Source: Zeugodacus cucurbitae (taxonomy: Eukaryota; Arthropoda; Insecta; Diptera; Tephritidae). From it: a DNA stretch of 64,000 nucleotides. The notes under the pieces are model-generated. The model did no database searches, had not been told where the DNA came from, and saw only the letters and a list, made by a program, of their open reading frames with translations. Each line of letters begins with the position of its first letter. The first letter of the stretch is position 1. A program made the translations under genes and the position numbers. Location of the stretch: NCBI RefSeq assembly GCF_028554725.1, contig NC_071671.1:61491001-61555000 (forward strand). The letters run 5' to 3'. Below, one piece after another: positions 34,670 through 45,515 of this stretch.

Positions 34670-35290
34670 TCTTCCTATGGTTTTAACTTGTTATATCTTC
34701 TAACGGCGGTTGGATAAATTTTTCATGAGATAATTACATTCAGCGGTTTACCGTTGCGTGACAATGAATTTTTAGAATTTTTTTGAGAGCTGAAATCAAA
34801 CCACGGGAGCTCTAAGGCTCTGAATCGACCTTAGATTTTACATATCCCCACAGTAAAAAGTCTAACGGTGTGATATCACACGAACTTGGTGGCCAAATGA
34901 CTGGCTAAATTATCGAAATTATCTGCTCACCGAAGTGTTCTCTCAATAAATCCATTGATTGATGCTATGTGTAGGAAGTGGCGCCGTAATGTTGAAACCA
35001 AATGTCGCAGAGATCACGAGCTTCAATTTCAGACATCAAATAGTCGGTTATAATGGCGCGAAAAAAGTTTGAGTTGCGACTCTCCACGGTCTTCGTGTAC
35101 ACTCTCAACTACGGCTGTTATATTATCTTCACTGCATGTTGGGCGTAATATATTCGGTCGAATATTATCCAGTAATGAATGCTGGGTCTCAAGATAGGTG
35201 ATTGTGTTGCAAATAGTACGCTCAGTTGGTCGATTGTGTTGGCTATAAGTTGAGAGAAGCGCGCGAAACATATTCTTTACAGAACGTGAA
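34670..35290 (-). mobile_element. Mariner-like transposase remnant, middle deleted
   Basis: On the minus strand the N-terminal helix-turn-helix part (NRPTERTI, LLDNIRPNIL, SVHEDRGESQ) is followed directly by the C-terminal part with WFQHYGATS and WPPSSCDITPLDFLLWGYVK. The segment with the first catalytic Asp is absent, and the second Asp position reads Tyr (FQHYGA for FQQDGA). Stops are present, so the element is dead. It belongs to the same transposase type as the copy at 54376-55035. Confidence 0.8.
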
Positions 35291-35686
35291 ATTTCGAAAT
35301 AAAGTTGAACAATTTATAAACATTGTGTAATGGCATAAGTCTTTCCATGATCAAATGCCAAACAATACCAAAATAGTATGATTGCTTGACACGGCTCACG
35401 CGTGATCTATCGAAAAAATGCTATTGAATAAAGTACCTCCACTCGTATCACCCGTTATAATAAGAGGGCGCTGATGATCTGTCTTGCATTGTTGATTGAT
35501 TGTTCTTGCAACCAACAAAAGGGTATATTTAAAGATCGAAAAAAAAAATAATAACAGCTTCTAAATAAGTCAACAGGCTTAGTATAGAATTTCAAAAGGT
35601 CATTATTTTTATTGAAAACGTTACTATGTATTGTATATGAAAATATAAATCGGAAATTGATATTAATAAAGCATCGAAACACCGTC

Positions 35687-36534
35687 TTATTCAATATCCA
35701 TTTCATCTACTCGACTGCGTACGCGATTTTTCTTCTTCGACTTCTTCGTGGGGGATACTGGTGGTACCAGAAAACTTTCTAGAAACTCAATAGTATTCAA
35801 AATCGTATCGCGGCCAACATTACCAATATGGTCTTTATCGAAGTAAACAATCGGTTCGTTGGCGCATGTACAAGGTGTGGAGCGTAGTGGATCCAGTTGC
35901 TCAACATCGTTCGGGCTGGTCGTGGCTGGCGAATAAAACAAAATTGTTGCCAAAAATTTGATTTTTTCTCAATTTGTTAGTTTAAATTAAGTATTTTTGG
36001 CCTAAAAACACGTATTTAGTAACAAAATTTATATTTACCAAATAATGGTCTGAAACATTGCTTTATTTGTATCCACTTTTGGCAGAACTGCTTGATGGCG
36101 CTATCGTTTTTTTTGAAAAATGTCCTTGCAGTCTCATCGACACGCCCTTGCATGAAGGTTGGTATGAACGGCCACTTGCCTTTGGCCGCAAAGAAACACA
36201 CTATATCTATAATATTAACTAATTGATATTAGTCTGTATTTTTAATAAATTTTCAAAACTACCTACACGGTATATTGAAGATATGAAAGAAGCCGCGTCG
36301 CTGTTCAAGACCAGAAGTCGCTAGTATACCTTTTCGCTCTTCCAACTTCAAACTCGGTCCGAATAAGCGACCTTCCTTTAGACGTGCTTCCTCAGCACTC
36401 TCTGCCAGGTCAAATGGTATCTCCTCGATGCGTACGCTGCGCAGATATGCCTGGGTAAGCGCCAGTTGATAGACGAGGCAAAGTAGGAAGGTGGGCAATA
36501 CGCACCAGAGAACTTGTGCGCCAAATGACTTCAT
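35687..36534 (-). CDS. Small secreted protein of unknown function (238 aa, three exons)
   Basis: The exons on the minus strand are 36534-36267, 36206-36039 and 35967-35687, which join in frame to 238 codons. The N-terminus MKSFGAQVLWCVLPTFLLCL is a signal peptide. The middle carries CFFAAKGKWPFIPTFMQGRV and two further Cys residues spaced FCQKWIQIKQCF. The last part has TPCTCANEP and ends in a basic tail (KKSKKKNRVRSRV) before DEMDIE. The exon 1 donor is weak (CCGT|GTAGGT); I chose it because it is the only site there that keeps the frame. The gene is convergent to esterase 6. I recognise no domain. Secretion is inferred from the signal peptide only. Confidence 0.65.
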
Positions 36535-37125
36535 TTTGAAGAGAATTTGTTTAAATTTATTTTTTTTTAACTTAATTCTCGTTCGTTAAGCGTAATTTAT
36601 GTTCGGACGCAGCGAAATATGAAATTCAACTGAATAAAGTTATTCGCAAAAGTCCTGTATTATCCCGTTGTATCCTGTAGGTATCTATTGCATGTAAATG
36701 ACTTTAATTGCGAATGTTCGCTCATGTTTCTGTGGAAAATGCATGCATTGCATGTCATTGGTACATTTTAGTTCGTATTCATACTGACACTCATGAGTAT
36801 GAGTATGAGCAGCGCTTAATTGAAAGGACTAGTCTGGATAAGTTAATGGGACGAAAGTGCAATGAACTGTGCGCAGAAATCAGTGTTAGGTGCCGGGAAT
36901 AAAAATATTTTCTCTTTTTATTTTTGTTATACACATAGAAACACATAGACAACATTATGCAATTTTATTATTTTCAATTAAAAGTTAATCATACGACATG
37001 TAGTACCTGTATAGAACCATATTATCTAGCGTATACTCGTACTCATTTGCTCACCAAGTTATTTCTCTTATTTGCGGTTATACAAATTAATTGATGATCT
37101 TTATGATACATTATGAAACCAAAAT
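36535..37125. other. 5' flank of the small secreted gene
   Basis: It holds leader and upstream sequence. I see no clear TATA box and no other coding block. Confidence 0.4.
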
Positions 37126-38710
37126 ATTTTATTTTTATACTTTTTTATATATTGTTATCAAGAAGAGCTTGATTATATTTGCTTAATAACCATGCCCAAC
37201 CATGCTCACACAAAGATTATGTTGAAAACTACTAAATGTGCATTAAGCCACCAACGAAAAACTTTGGAAACACAACATTTTATAGAAGTTGGTAAAGGAA
37301 GCTGCACTCAGATTGGTATAAAAAAGTAAAAATGGTTGGGGTGTCGGCCACTTCTCTGTCAAATACTATTGTTCAGGAACTACTCCACCGATTTCATTGA
37401 AATTGGAAACATAATACTTTCTTGAGAACCTATGGTTATGCGTTGAAAATAGGCGAAATCGGTATAAATCCACGCCTACTTTCCATATAACACAATTTTT
37501 GAATTTCATCATATTCCTTCACTTTATAATATATACATACATCAGGAACCAATGAAGATAGTCGAAGAAAATTTTACACAAATACTGTATTTGAGGTATG
37601 CCATCACTTATTGAGAAATTGTCGACAAGGTCCCACATATTGAATATGAACACCTCAGTGCCAATGGAGAATTTTTTACCGAAAATATTTTTAAATATTT
37701 CAGATATTTTACAGAAATTCAGAGAGAATATTTTTCTTTTAATAATGTGCCTGTGTGCCAAAAATGTGTAAAATCGGGTCTACTTCCCATAGTTACCATA
37801 TACCTAATATTGGGATTGGCAAACATCTGCTGAACTTTATACCTTATATATGAGTTAATATGTAAGATACCTTAACAGACTTAAGGGGTTATACACAGTT
37901 AGACGACCGAAAAAAAGTGAATTTTCCAGAATTTTTTCTGAGAAAACTTTTTAATTTATTGATCCAAAAATTTATACACATATTATGGTATCTTTTAACT
38001 GTATTTTAAAACTTAGTACTAGTAAAAATATTTATTTGAAAAAGAGTTACAGCTGATTTCCAGGAGCTCCTCTCAAAAAAGACGTTTTGCGGTGACCACT
38101 ATATCTCGGAACTGGATCATCCGAAATTAAAAAACCAAACAGATTTCGTTAAAATAATGTTAAATCTAGTAATTAATCGAAGGAATAAGACGAATTGACA
38201 AAATGGCGGTTTCTCAAAAAAAAAAATCGATTTTTCACCGAAATTTCGGCCTTAAATTGTTTATAAAAAAAAATATTTACCGGAGAGAAAAAATCTACGA
38301 TTAATTACTAAAAAATATATTTAAGAAGGTCGTGTTAAAATTTGAGACTAATCGGTCTAGCCGTTTTCGAGTAATGTTGGTCACCGACTTTGAAAACACC
38401 ATTTTGAGAAAAACGCGTTTAAAGTTTGGACCTTGTACTTCCAAGCAACTGAAACGCCTTTCAAATTTGCTTGTAACTTTGAAAATATTCACCGGAACGA
38501 AATGAAATTTTCTGTGTGTATTCTTAAATATATGTACATTAAGAAAATGAAATAAAAACAAAAACGATTTTTTGAAAATTCTAACTGTATATAACCCCTT
38601 AAGTGAACGTATAGTCTTGAATACAATGATTTTCGAAATTCTAGTATACTTTAAGTCGAATATACATATGTGTCAATTACCTGTTATCTTAATAAAATCA
38701 AATAAATAAA
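37126..38710 (+). repeat. Repeat A, decayed copy split by a TTAA element
   Basis: The interior blocks of repeat A (CCAACGAAAAACTTTGGAAAC, GAACTACTCCACCGATTTCA, TCAGGAACCAATGAAGATAG) run from about 37190. After the inserted element they resume with GTGAACGTATAGTCTTGAATA and TTATCTTAATAAAATCAAATA. Both terminal hairpins are lost. It is an old copy. Confidence 0.65.
37885..38598. mobile_element. TTAA-flanked inverted-repeat element (714 bp)
   Basis: The left end GGGGTTATACACAGTTAGA and the right end, inverted GGGGTTATATACAGTTAGA, differ at one of 19 bases. TTAA at 37881-37884 and 38599-38602 flank it. It sits inside repeat A, and removing the element with one TTAA restores the repeat (compare the empty site at 14000). 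No transposase is encoded, so it is non-autonomous. TTAA target use fits the piggyBac superfamily. A diverged relative is at 15567-16097. Confidence 0.85.
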
Positions 38711-39067
38711 AATAGAAATATTTCTAAATTGTGACTTAACGAAAAATTTCATTTTATTGCATGGGAAATTTTACATTAAATACAACTAAATCTAAACTTT
38801 TACTACTTTTATATTTACACGGTGCTCTAAATGTAATGTAATTATATAAATATGACTATATGCATATATCGATTGCACAAAACGTTTTCGCTTTCGGTTC
38901 GTTGTAATTCGTTATCGAAATTCGTATTTCGTACTGTTTTATTCGAAGGTTAAAAAAGAGAGAGAAAACTAAACACCACACGCTTCCAAAGCGATGCTGT
39001 CAGTATGTAGTTACATTTCCAATTGTACTTGTTATGGTTGTTGCTGTAGTTGTGAATGGTTTGCTAT

Positions 39068-41640
39068 TTATAGTACATCTAAAGTTGTACAACTAAATTT
39101 ACTCGGTGCGTTTTTGTTGTCCAGCGCAAGCGGGGTCGACGCTTGTTCTTTGGGTGGCAGCACATATGTCTTCTTCGAATGGCGTTGCCAGAACCACCTT
39201 ACAAAGGCTGTAAATAAAAGGGCGAACATAATTAATTAATTGTTTAATAGTTTTCTATCGTTTTTAGCATCACTTACCGAGCACAGCCAATGCCACTGCC
39301 GCTGCAATCACCCACCAAAGCCAACTGGGCGCTTTAACGCGTACAGCCTCAATTTTACAGCTATGATATCTCGTTGAGTTGACAGTTTGGTTGTATGGAT
39401 CTGGACAATTGTTGTTATCGAGTTTGCCTATAAATAGGTTTAAAAAAAATATATTAATTAATCAATTATGTTATGGCTTTTGGTTGCAGTGAGCCCAAAG
39501 AAATGAACAAGATTCTATTGACGCAGTAAAATGTTTAACAAAAATATATTTTTATTGATGATTGTGTATGTATGTAGCATGCATCGTTGTACGTGTCTCT
39601 TCCTTATTCAGCATTTCCTGTATTATTGCAATACAAAATCGTGCAGCCTAAAACTATGCATCGTCTTTGGACTGCTGAATAAATGCGCGATCAATACATG
39701 CGATCAAATCTATTACATGTTTTGAGAATTCTGTCATTCATGCGTAAACTCAAGCATGTGGACTCTCTTTCGGGTTTTACTATAGTTTCAGTATTATATA
39801 CAGTTGAACTTCTCCATAACTAGAACTCTTGAATTGGCAATAGAAATCAAACCTAACTCGTAACTCGGAAGTCTCTCTAACTCGACGTTTTTTTGTGGAT
39901 TATGGCGATTCGAGTTAGGGAAGTTCAACTGTATTATTATTGTGGAGTCATGTAGTGAAATAACAGAACCAATGAATGAGTCACATTTATCAACGGATTA
40001 ATATATGCACATACGTTATAAAAACAAAAACAAAAACGTACGCTTAAAACCATATCTATCGTAAGGTTCCAAGAACAAAGCTTATGAAACAAAAATAAAG
40101 AACATGAGTTAATGGATTTTCCATATAATTTTGTGGTCAGCATTACCTTAAGCAACTTAAAGCGTTTATTATAATATTATGCAGTGAAGCTGTATTCTGA
40201 TACTGTTAGCTTTCTATGTTATTTGAAGTGCATTTTTCGAAATTTTTTGATTTATGACATACTTCTAGTAAACAAGTGATCTACAATCGCTGCTCATTTT
40301 TATAAAATTCAAAAATGTTTGAGATATTTTAACTTACCTGTAAATATCGGCACAAAATGAGAACTGCCGTTAATATATCGTAAATAACGGTTCACTTGTT
40401 GGCGACCACAATTACTAATTTCTGTTTTCTGCAGATCTACTGTTTTCAAATTACACATATTGGCTAGTGAGTTCACGCTGAAATCAGTCAGCGGATTTAA
40501 TGAGGCATTCATGTGCCATAGTTCTGTAGAGAAAAAGAAAGTAGTTTTTGTTAAGTTTCAATAATTATAAAAGTTTCATAATTCTATTTACTCACTTGGC
40601 AGTACACCAAAATCGGGCAGTTTCTTTAAACCGCAATCGGCTATATTTAGATATTCCAGCGGTGCTTCTATTGGTGTTTCAAGAGCCTAAATGGATAATA
40701 GGAGATGATCTTACTAATATTTTATTGAATATGACTTTTTAAACGAAATATGTATTATACGAATTCAAATTAAAAAAAAAAAAATAGTGTGAAATATTAT
40801 TTATGGATCACAAGTAATCTAAGAATAATTAGTTTATATGAAATATGTACAAACCTTCAGATCACGCTCCAGATTAAAGAGCTCATTACCGTCAAAGTAA
40901 AGATTTCGCAGTGAGGGTAATTGAAAAATTTCCAAAGGTATTGAGGTAAGCGTATTAAACGACAGATCGATCTCCTATAAAGTTGAAAAAAAAAGAAATT
41001 GAATAATGACAATCACAACTAAATTCACTAATTACTGGAGCAAAATGTCATCACTCTAATAGCACTTATGTAATGAAGAATTACAGCGCCGTTAGAGAGC
41101 GCGGCATATGCATGCACTTACCTCCAGCGATGTTAATGGCGCAAATGTGCCCGGCTCCACCGATTGTATCTTATTATCATAGAGCACTAATATTTTAATG
41201 CTTGTATAGCGTTCAAATGAATTCTGTCTGAGCTTTTTAATGCGATTGTATGAGAGATCCAGTATCTGTAATTAGGCGGGAAACAAAATTCCTTTTGTTA
41301 TTATAGTTACACTAATAAAAATTTCACTGATTAACGATGAAGCAACGGCATGGTAGACTACTTTACATTCAAACAAAAGTCAATTGTTAACATTTAAAAC
41401 TCAACTTTAATTCAAACAACTCACAAATGCTAAAAGTCTCACTGTACTCACCTCAACCGATGACTTCAGGTTCTGTGGCACTTCCCTCAAGCTCATCTGA
41501 TAGCAACGGATTTCGAGCATGCCCGACTTTGTCAAACGCTGACACTTGTGTTGGTCCTGTACGTGGCCGAACGGCAACATCATCTTAGTGTTTATTGTTA
41601 TTAAAGCCAACAAGGCTACAGCAACCGTATGCAAGTCCAT
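39068..41640 (-). CDS. Type I membrane leucine-rich-repeat protein, copy A (339 aa)
   Basis: There are seven minus-strand exons: 41640-41452, 41265-41122, 40974-40855, 40686-40596, 40523-40338, 39427-39278 and 39207-39068. Together they give 339 codons. MDLHTVAVALLALITI is a signal peptide. Exon 1 also carries a Cys pair (HKCQRL, IRCYQM) typical of an N-terminal LRR cap. LRR units follow with LDLSYNRI, LVLYDNKI, IDLSFNTL, LYFDGNEL and LNIADCGL, then a unit with LDLQKTEI near NCGRQQVNRYL. The juxtamembrane region has CPDPYNQTVNST (N-glycosylation sites). Next is a membrane span, WLWWVIAAAVALAVLG, and a tail of about 45 residues starting FVRWFWQRHSKK. It is probably a cell-surface receptor or adhesion molecule; the ligand is unknown. 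It is the left member of a tandem pair. A candidate AATAAA lies at 38758-38753. Confidence 0.88.
39801..39931. mobile_element. Short pogo-like element in LRR-A intron 5
   Basis: A 131-bp element has inverted ends CAGTTGAACTTCTCC and AGGGAAGTTCAACTG, flanked by TA on both sides (39799-39800 and 39932-39933). The ends and TA duplication fit a pogo/Tc1-type non-autonomous element. Related ends occur at 43914 and 57589. Confidence 0.75.
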
Positions 41641-42700
41641 ACTAAACGAGAATGAAGTAACGAAAACGTATGCAAGAGCAGTGAAGAGTGAATGTGGAGA
41701 ACCCGAATTATTGAAAGCTTATATATGTAAATTGAAAGAGAAACCCACAATAACGATATACAAAAACCATTCGTCTGCGGACTTCGTGTGAAGTTTCATT
41801 GATTTAATGAATCTCAGAAGTATGTTTGCTGTTATCTTACATTTTCGCGCTCATTTAATTGCAAATCGACTTAATTAGTTCGTGCCATTTATTAATCATA
41901 ATATTCATTTGAATGTGCTCCAGTGTTGTGGCTAAATCGGTCAAAGGCTCTTTGCGCAATTTTCGTGGTTAGAACACTTAAGGTTGGACAATTTAGAGAA
42001 ACATTTTATTCATACAAACAAGTTTTGTCATAAACTGTATAAATATAGATGTTAAAAGTCTGGGAATATAGCGTGGTGCTTATGAGTACATGTAAGCAAA
42101 AATAAAATGTTGTAACAATTTTTAAAGGAACGCATGAATACTACTTCTAAAGAATGCTTACCAGTGCAATTAATTGGAAAAGTGCTAAAAAAATACAAAA
42201 TCTTGTCATGTTTTCAAAGGAGGTATAATTAACTGATCGTGTACATAAAGTCTTGTTGACTATGATCTGCAGATTCCAGATCATAATCTGATAACCTGTA
42301 AGATGCTGAAAGTTAGAGTTGGGTCACCATGAGACCAACTTCATGCTTCTAGCAGCATTTCCATAACATAGCGATAGCGAATCCTAACGACAAAACAAAA
42401 CAGTGAATATGAAAATGTTTATGTTTCATTACGGATCTTTGTACACTTCATATTATTCCGAGAATCAAAGCTTGCAAAACTTGCCCAGCTATGCAAGACT
42501 ATAATCTTAGAAAACTATAGTGATATTTTCGGAAGTTTCTGTACTGGCATTATTAATATTTTGAAATAGTCACGGCGATCTAAAAAAACTTGTTAAACCC
42601 ATTATAAAAAGAACCATAACTTTAAAGATCCAAAAGCCATCTGTTTCTATAGTTAAAACTATCAACCAACTTTTCCGAATATTGACAATTTTCCGGTGTT
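41641..42700. other. Upstream region of LRR-A, duplicated with LRR-B
   Basis: Blocks here recur in order upstream of LRR-B (53647-55260), for example ATTGGAAAAGTG (42173 and 54298) and GAACCATAAC versus GAACCCTAAC (42611 and 55200). The tandem duplication therefore carried at least 1 kb of upstream DNA, probably with the promoter. No other gene is visible. Confidence 0.6.
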
Positions 42701-42819
42701 AAAAAGAATAAACATTTACCCTAAAATTATTGTCTCATAGTTTCTCGAGTATTTGGGAAACTCTAGTGTACTTGGAGATCAAGATAAGAAAATACGTTCC
42801 TTTTGCGTCTTTATTAGTT

Positions 42820-43190
42820 CCTTATGTATACTTGATAAAGTGAAGGAATCACATGGAATTCAAAATTGAGTTGAGAAAGTAGTCGTGGTTGTGAACCGAT
42901 TTCGCCCTTTTAGTAATTTCCTAACCTTTGTATAGGAGGTGGGCGTAGCTATTATCACATTGCATTAATTTTAAAGGTATGTAATGGGGTACGTAAGAGA
43001 AATGGCTGCATAAAATTTGGTTGTAGGTTTTCGGCCATTTTGTGAGCGTGACAATGGTCTGATTCCGCCAACCTCCTCACGGTTCCAAGGAACATGTGTA
43101 CCAAGTTTCGTCGATTTTTACTCAAGTTATCTGTTGCACGGACAGACGGAAGAACAGGCAGACATCCGGATTTTAACTCGTCTCGTCTAA
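42820..43190 (-). repeat. Repeat A fragment, inverted
   Basis: AGTTCCTTATGTATACTTGAT, then TTGTGAACCGATTTCGCCC and GTTGCACGGACAGACGGA, match the interior of repeat A in the inverse direction. Both termini are missing. Confidence 0.6.
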
Positions 43191-43911
43191 TATTTTCAAA
43201 AATTAATTAGTTATCTCTATGATCAAATTACTTTAATTTCATGCTATTCTTTTCCATTGGTTCAGCCCTTTTGCTATCTTTTCGATATTAACAAATCAAT
43301 TCATATTTAGTGTGATGGGACAGCAAAAGAGATAAGTGAGGAAGAATTTTTATCATCTCCGTTTCTTCAATTATATTCGATATGTAAGCATATTTTTATG
43401 TCACGTTGTAATGAAATCGAAAAAAAACGTTGTAATGAAAAAAAAATCGAAACGATCTCATTGAAATCGGTACATTCTAACCATGCGATGGCGCAATCCG
43501 ATTTTTTTTTCTACTTAAAAAGTATGCAAATGATTCTAAGAAATCTGTACCGAGTTATGAGATCGTCATTCAAACGCCTCTGTTAATGACGCTGATTTCA
43601 AAAGAAGACGTGAATTGTGGTGGAAATCGTATATAGACCGCAACTCCTCTTAATATCTCGGTTCAAAACATTTTAATTTGAATTCTTGAATATGATTAAC
43701 TTAATTCTTGAACGGCGTCATCGCCAAATATTTCACTTTTTTTTACGAAACATAAGTAAAAATAACAAACCAAGCATTTCATTTGGTAGAATTTGTTCTC
43801 AGATCGAAACTGAACTAGTCTTTTCTTGGAATGCAATAAAAAACTATTCGCTGAAGAAGGTAAACTCCATCAACTGTATGGAAAATATGAATAATAGTCA
43901 TAAAATGGAAT
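43191..43911. other. Intergenic, no gene recognised
   Basis: This is AT-rich DNA with A-runs. Open frames at 43398-43586 and 43686-43970 show only low-complexity peptides. Confidence 0.4.
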
Positions 43912-43913
43912 TA

Positions 43914-44525
43914 CAGTTGAACTTCCCTAACTCGAATCACCATAATCCACAAAAAAAAACTTCGAGTTAGAGAGACTTTTAGTTAGGGAAGGTAATTTGT
44001 ATGAAATTTGACTATATTATATTGTTATTCCGCTCATTATTCCCGTTCTGATGTATGGCGCCGAAGCGTGAACGATGACAACATCCGATGCGACGACTCT
44101 TGGGGTTTTCGAGAGAAAGGTTTGCGTAAGATTTATGGTCCTCTGCACATTGACAACGGCGAATACCGCAGACGATGGAACGATGAGCTGTACGATTTAT
44201 AAGACGACATTGACATAGTTCAGCGAATAAAAAGGCGCTGGCTAGGTCATGTTGTACGAATGCATGAAAACACTCCAGCTCTGAAAGTGTTCGATGTAGT
44301 ACCCGCTGGAGGAAGCCGCGAAAGAGAACGACCTCTATTCCGGTGGAAAGACCAAGTGCAAAGTAACCTGGCTTCAGTTGGTGTTTCCAGTTGGCGTCAA
44401 AAAGCAAAAGGGAGGAACGTGAGGCGCGCTCTGGTGAATTCGGCTATAATCGCTTAAAGCGGTTTCAACGCCAAATATATATATACATATATTGTTATAG
44501 AAGTTCGAGTTTTGGAAGTTCACCT
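43914..44525 (+). mobile_element. Pogo-like element interrupted by an RTE copy
   Basis: The left end CAGTTGAACTTCCCTAACTC (preceded by TA) and the right end TTCGAGTTTTGGAAGTTCA mark the element. The centre is filled by the RTE fragment 44029-44488. Without it the element would be about 140 bp, similar to the copy at 39801. Confidence 0.65.
44029..44488 (+). mobile_element. RTE-type retrotransposon, 5'-truncated copy
   Basis: It encodes the C-terminal end of the RTE protein (LRKIYGPLHI, NGEYRRRWNDELYDL, RWKDQVQSNLASVGV) with one premature stop and a small deletion. It ends AAAGCGGTTTCAACGCC with an AT tail like that of the intact copy. A 10-bp direct repeat ATATTGTTAT flanks it (44019-44028 and 44489-44498), proof of a retrotransposition event. 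Confidence 0.9.
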
Positions 44526-45515
44526 ATATTTGAATTAAAAACATTCTGGTACTGTTTCAGGTAATATTGCTCGTTGCCACCAACTATACTTACAAAACTT
44601 TATTTTCCATTTTATTCAAAACAAAAGAAATTTTCTTGAACTCATTTCACATTTATTACAAAAACAATAAGATAAATTTAATTTTAACTATATATTACTT
44701 AATTTATTCATGTATTTAACTAAAAATATATTAACATTACAGTAAATAAATATATTTAGAAAAAAATATTTAAATTAATTGAACTAATTACTTTTTCAAA
44801 AAGTAAATAATTTGTGTAAAACTAAAGTGATATTTACATATTTTTGATTTTTCTATATTTATGTATGTATGTAAATGCACTAAAGCATTAGAAGGCACCT
44901 TTTCGATTGGCTTATTTTAGTTCCAGTTGTAGGAAGTAAAAGTTTCTTTGATATTTGTACAGTTTTAACTTATGTATTTACATATAACTAAAATTATTTA
45001 TTAATGTATGTACAAATATTTTTAATTTATATATTAAATATTCTTAAATGGTCACTAAACGAAATTGTTTATATGATTGCATTGAGAAATTTTACACTAA
45101 GCAAAGCTAAAGCTAAACTTTTAATACTTTTATGTTGACACGGTGCTCTAAATGTAATGTGACTTTATATATGTATATAATTAATTATAAAACTATACTC
45201 TTCAAGGTAGGCACTTTTCTAGTTTTGGCAAAACGATTTCGCCTTCAGTTCGTTGTAATTCGATATCTAAGTTCGTATTTCGTACTTTTTGGCAACACTT
45301 TGCTGTATGGCGAATTTATATGTATATAACTAAATTATTATTCGAAGATTAAAAAAAAAGCAGACACTACTCTTCCAAAGCGACGCTGTCATTAAGTAGT
45401 TACATTTTTAATTGTAGTTATGGTTGTTGCTGTAGTTGTAAATGGTTTGCTATTTATAGTGTAACTAAATTTGTACAACTAAAATTACGCGGCATGTTGT
45501 TGTTGTACTTTACAA
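44526..45515. other. 3' flank of LRR-B
   Basis: The part from about 45060 matches the 3' flank of LRR-A (GACACGGTGCTCTAAATGTA at 45137 against 38818), so it belongs to the duplicated unit. The remainder is AT-rich, and no gene is seen. Confidence 0.55.
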
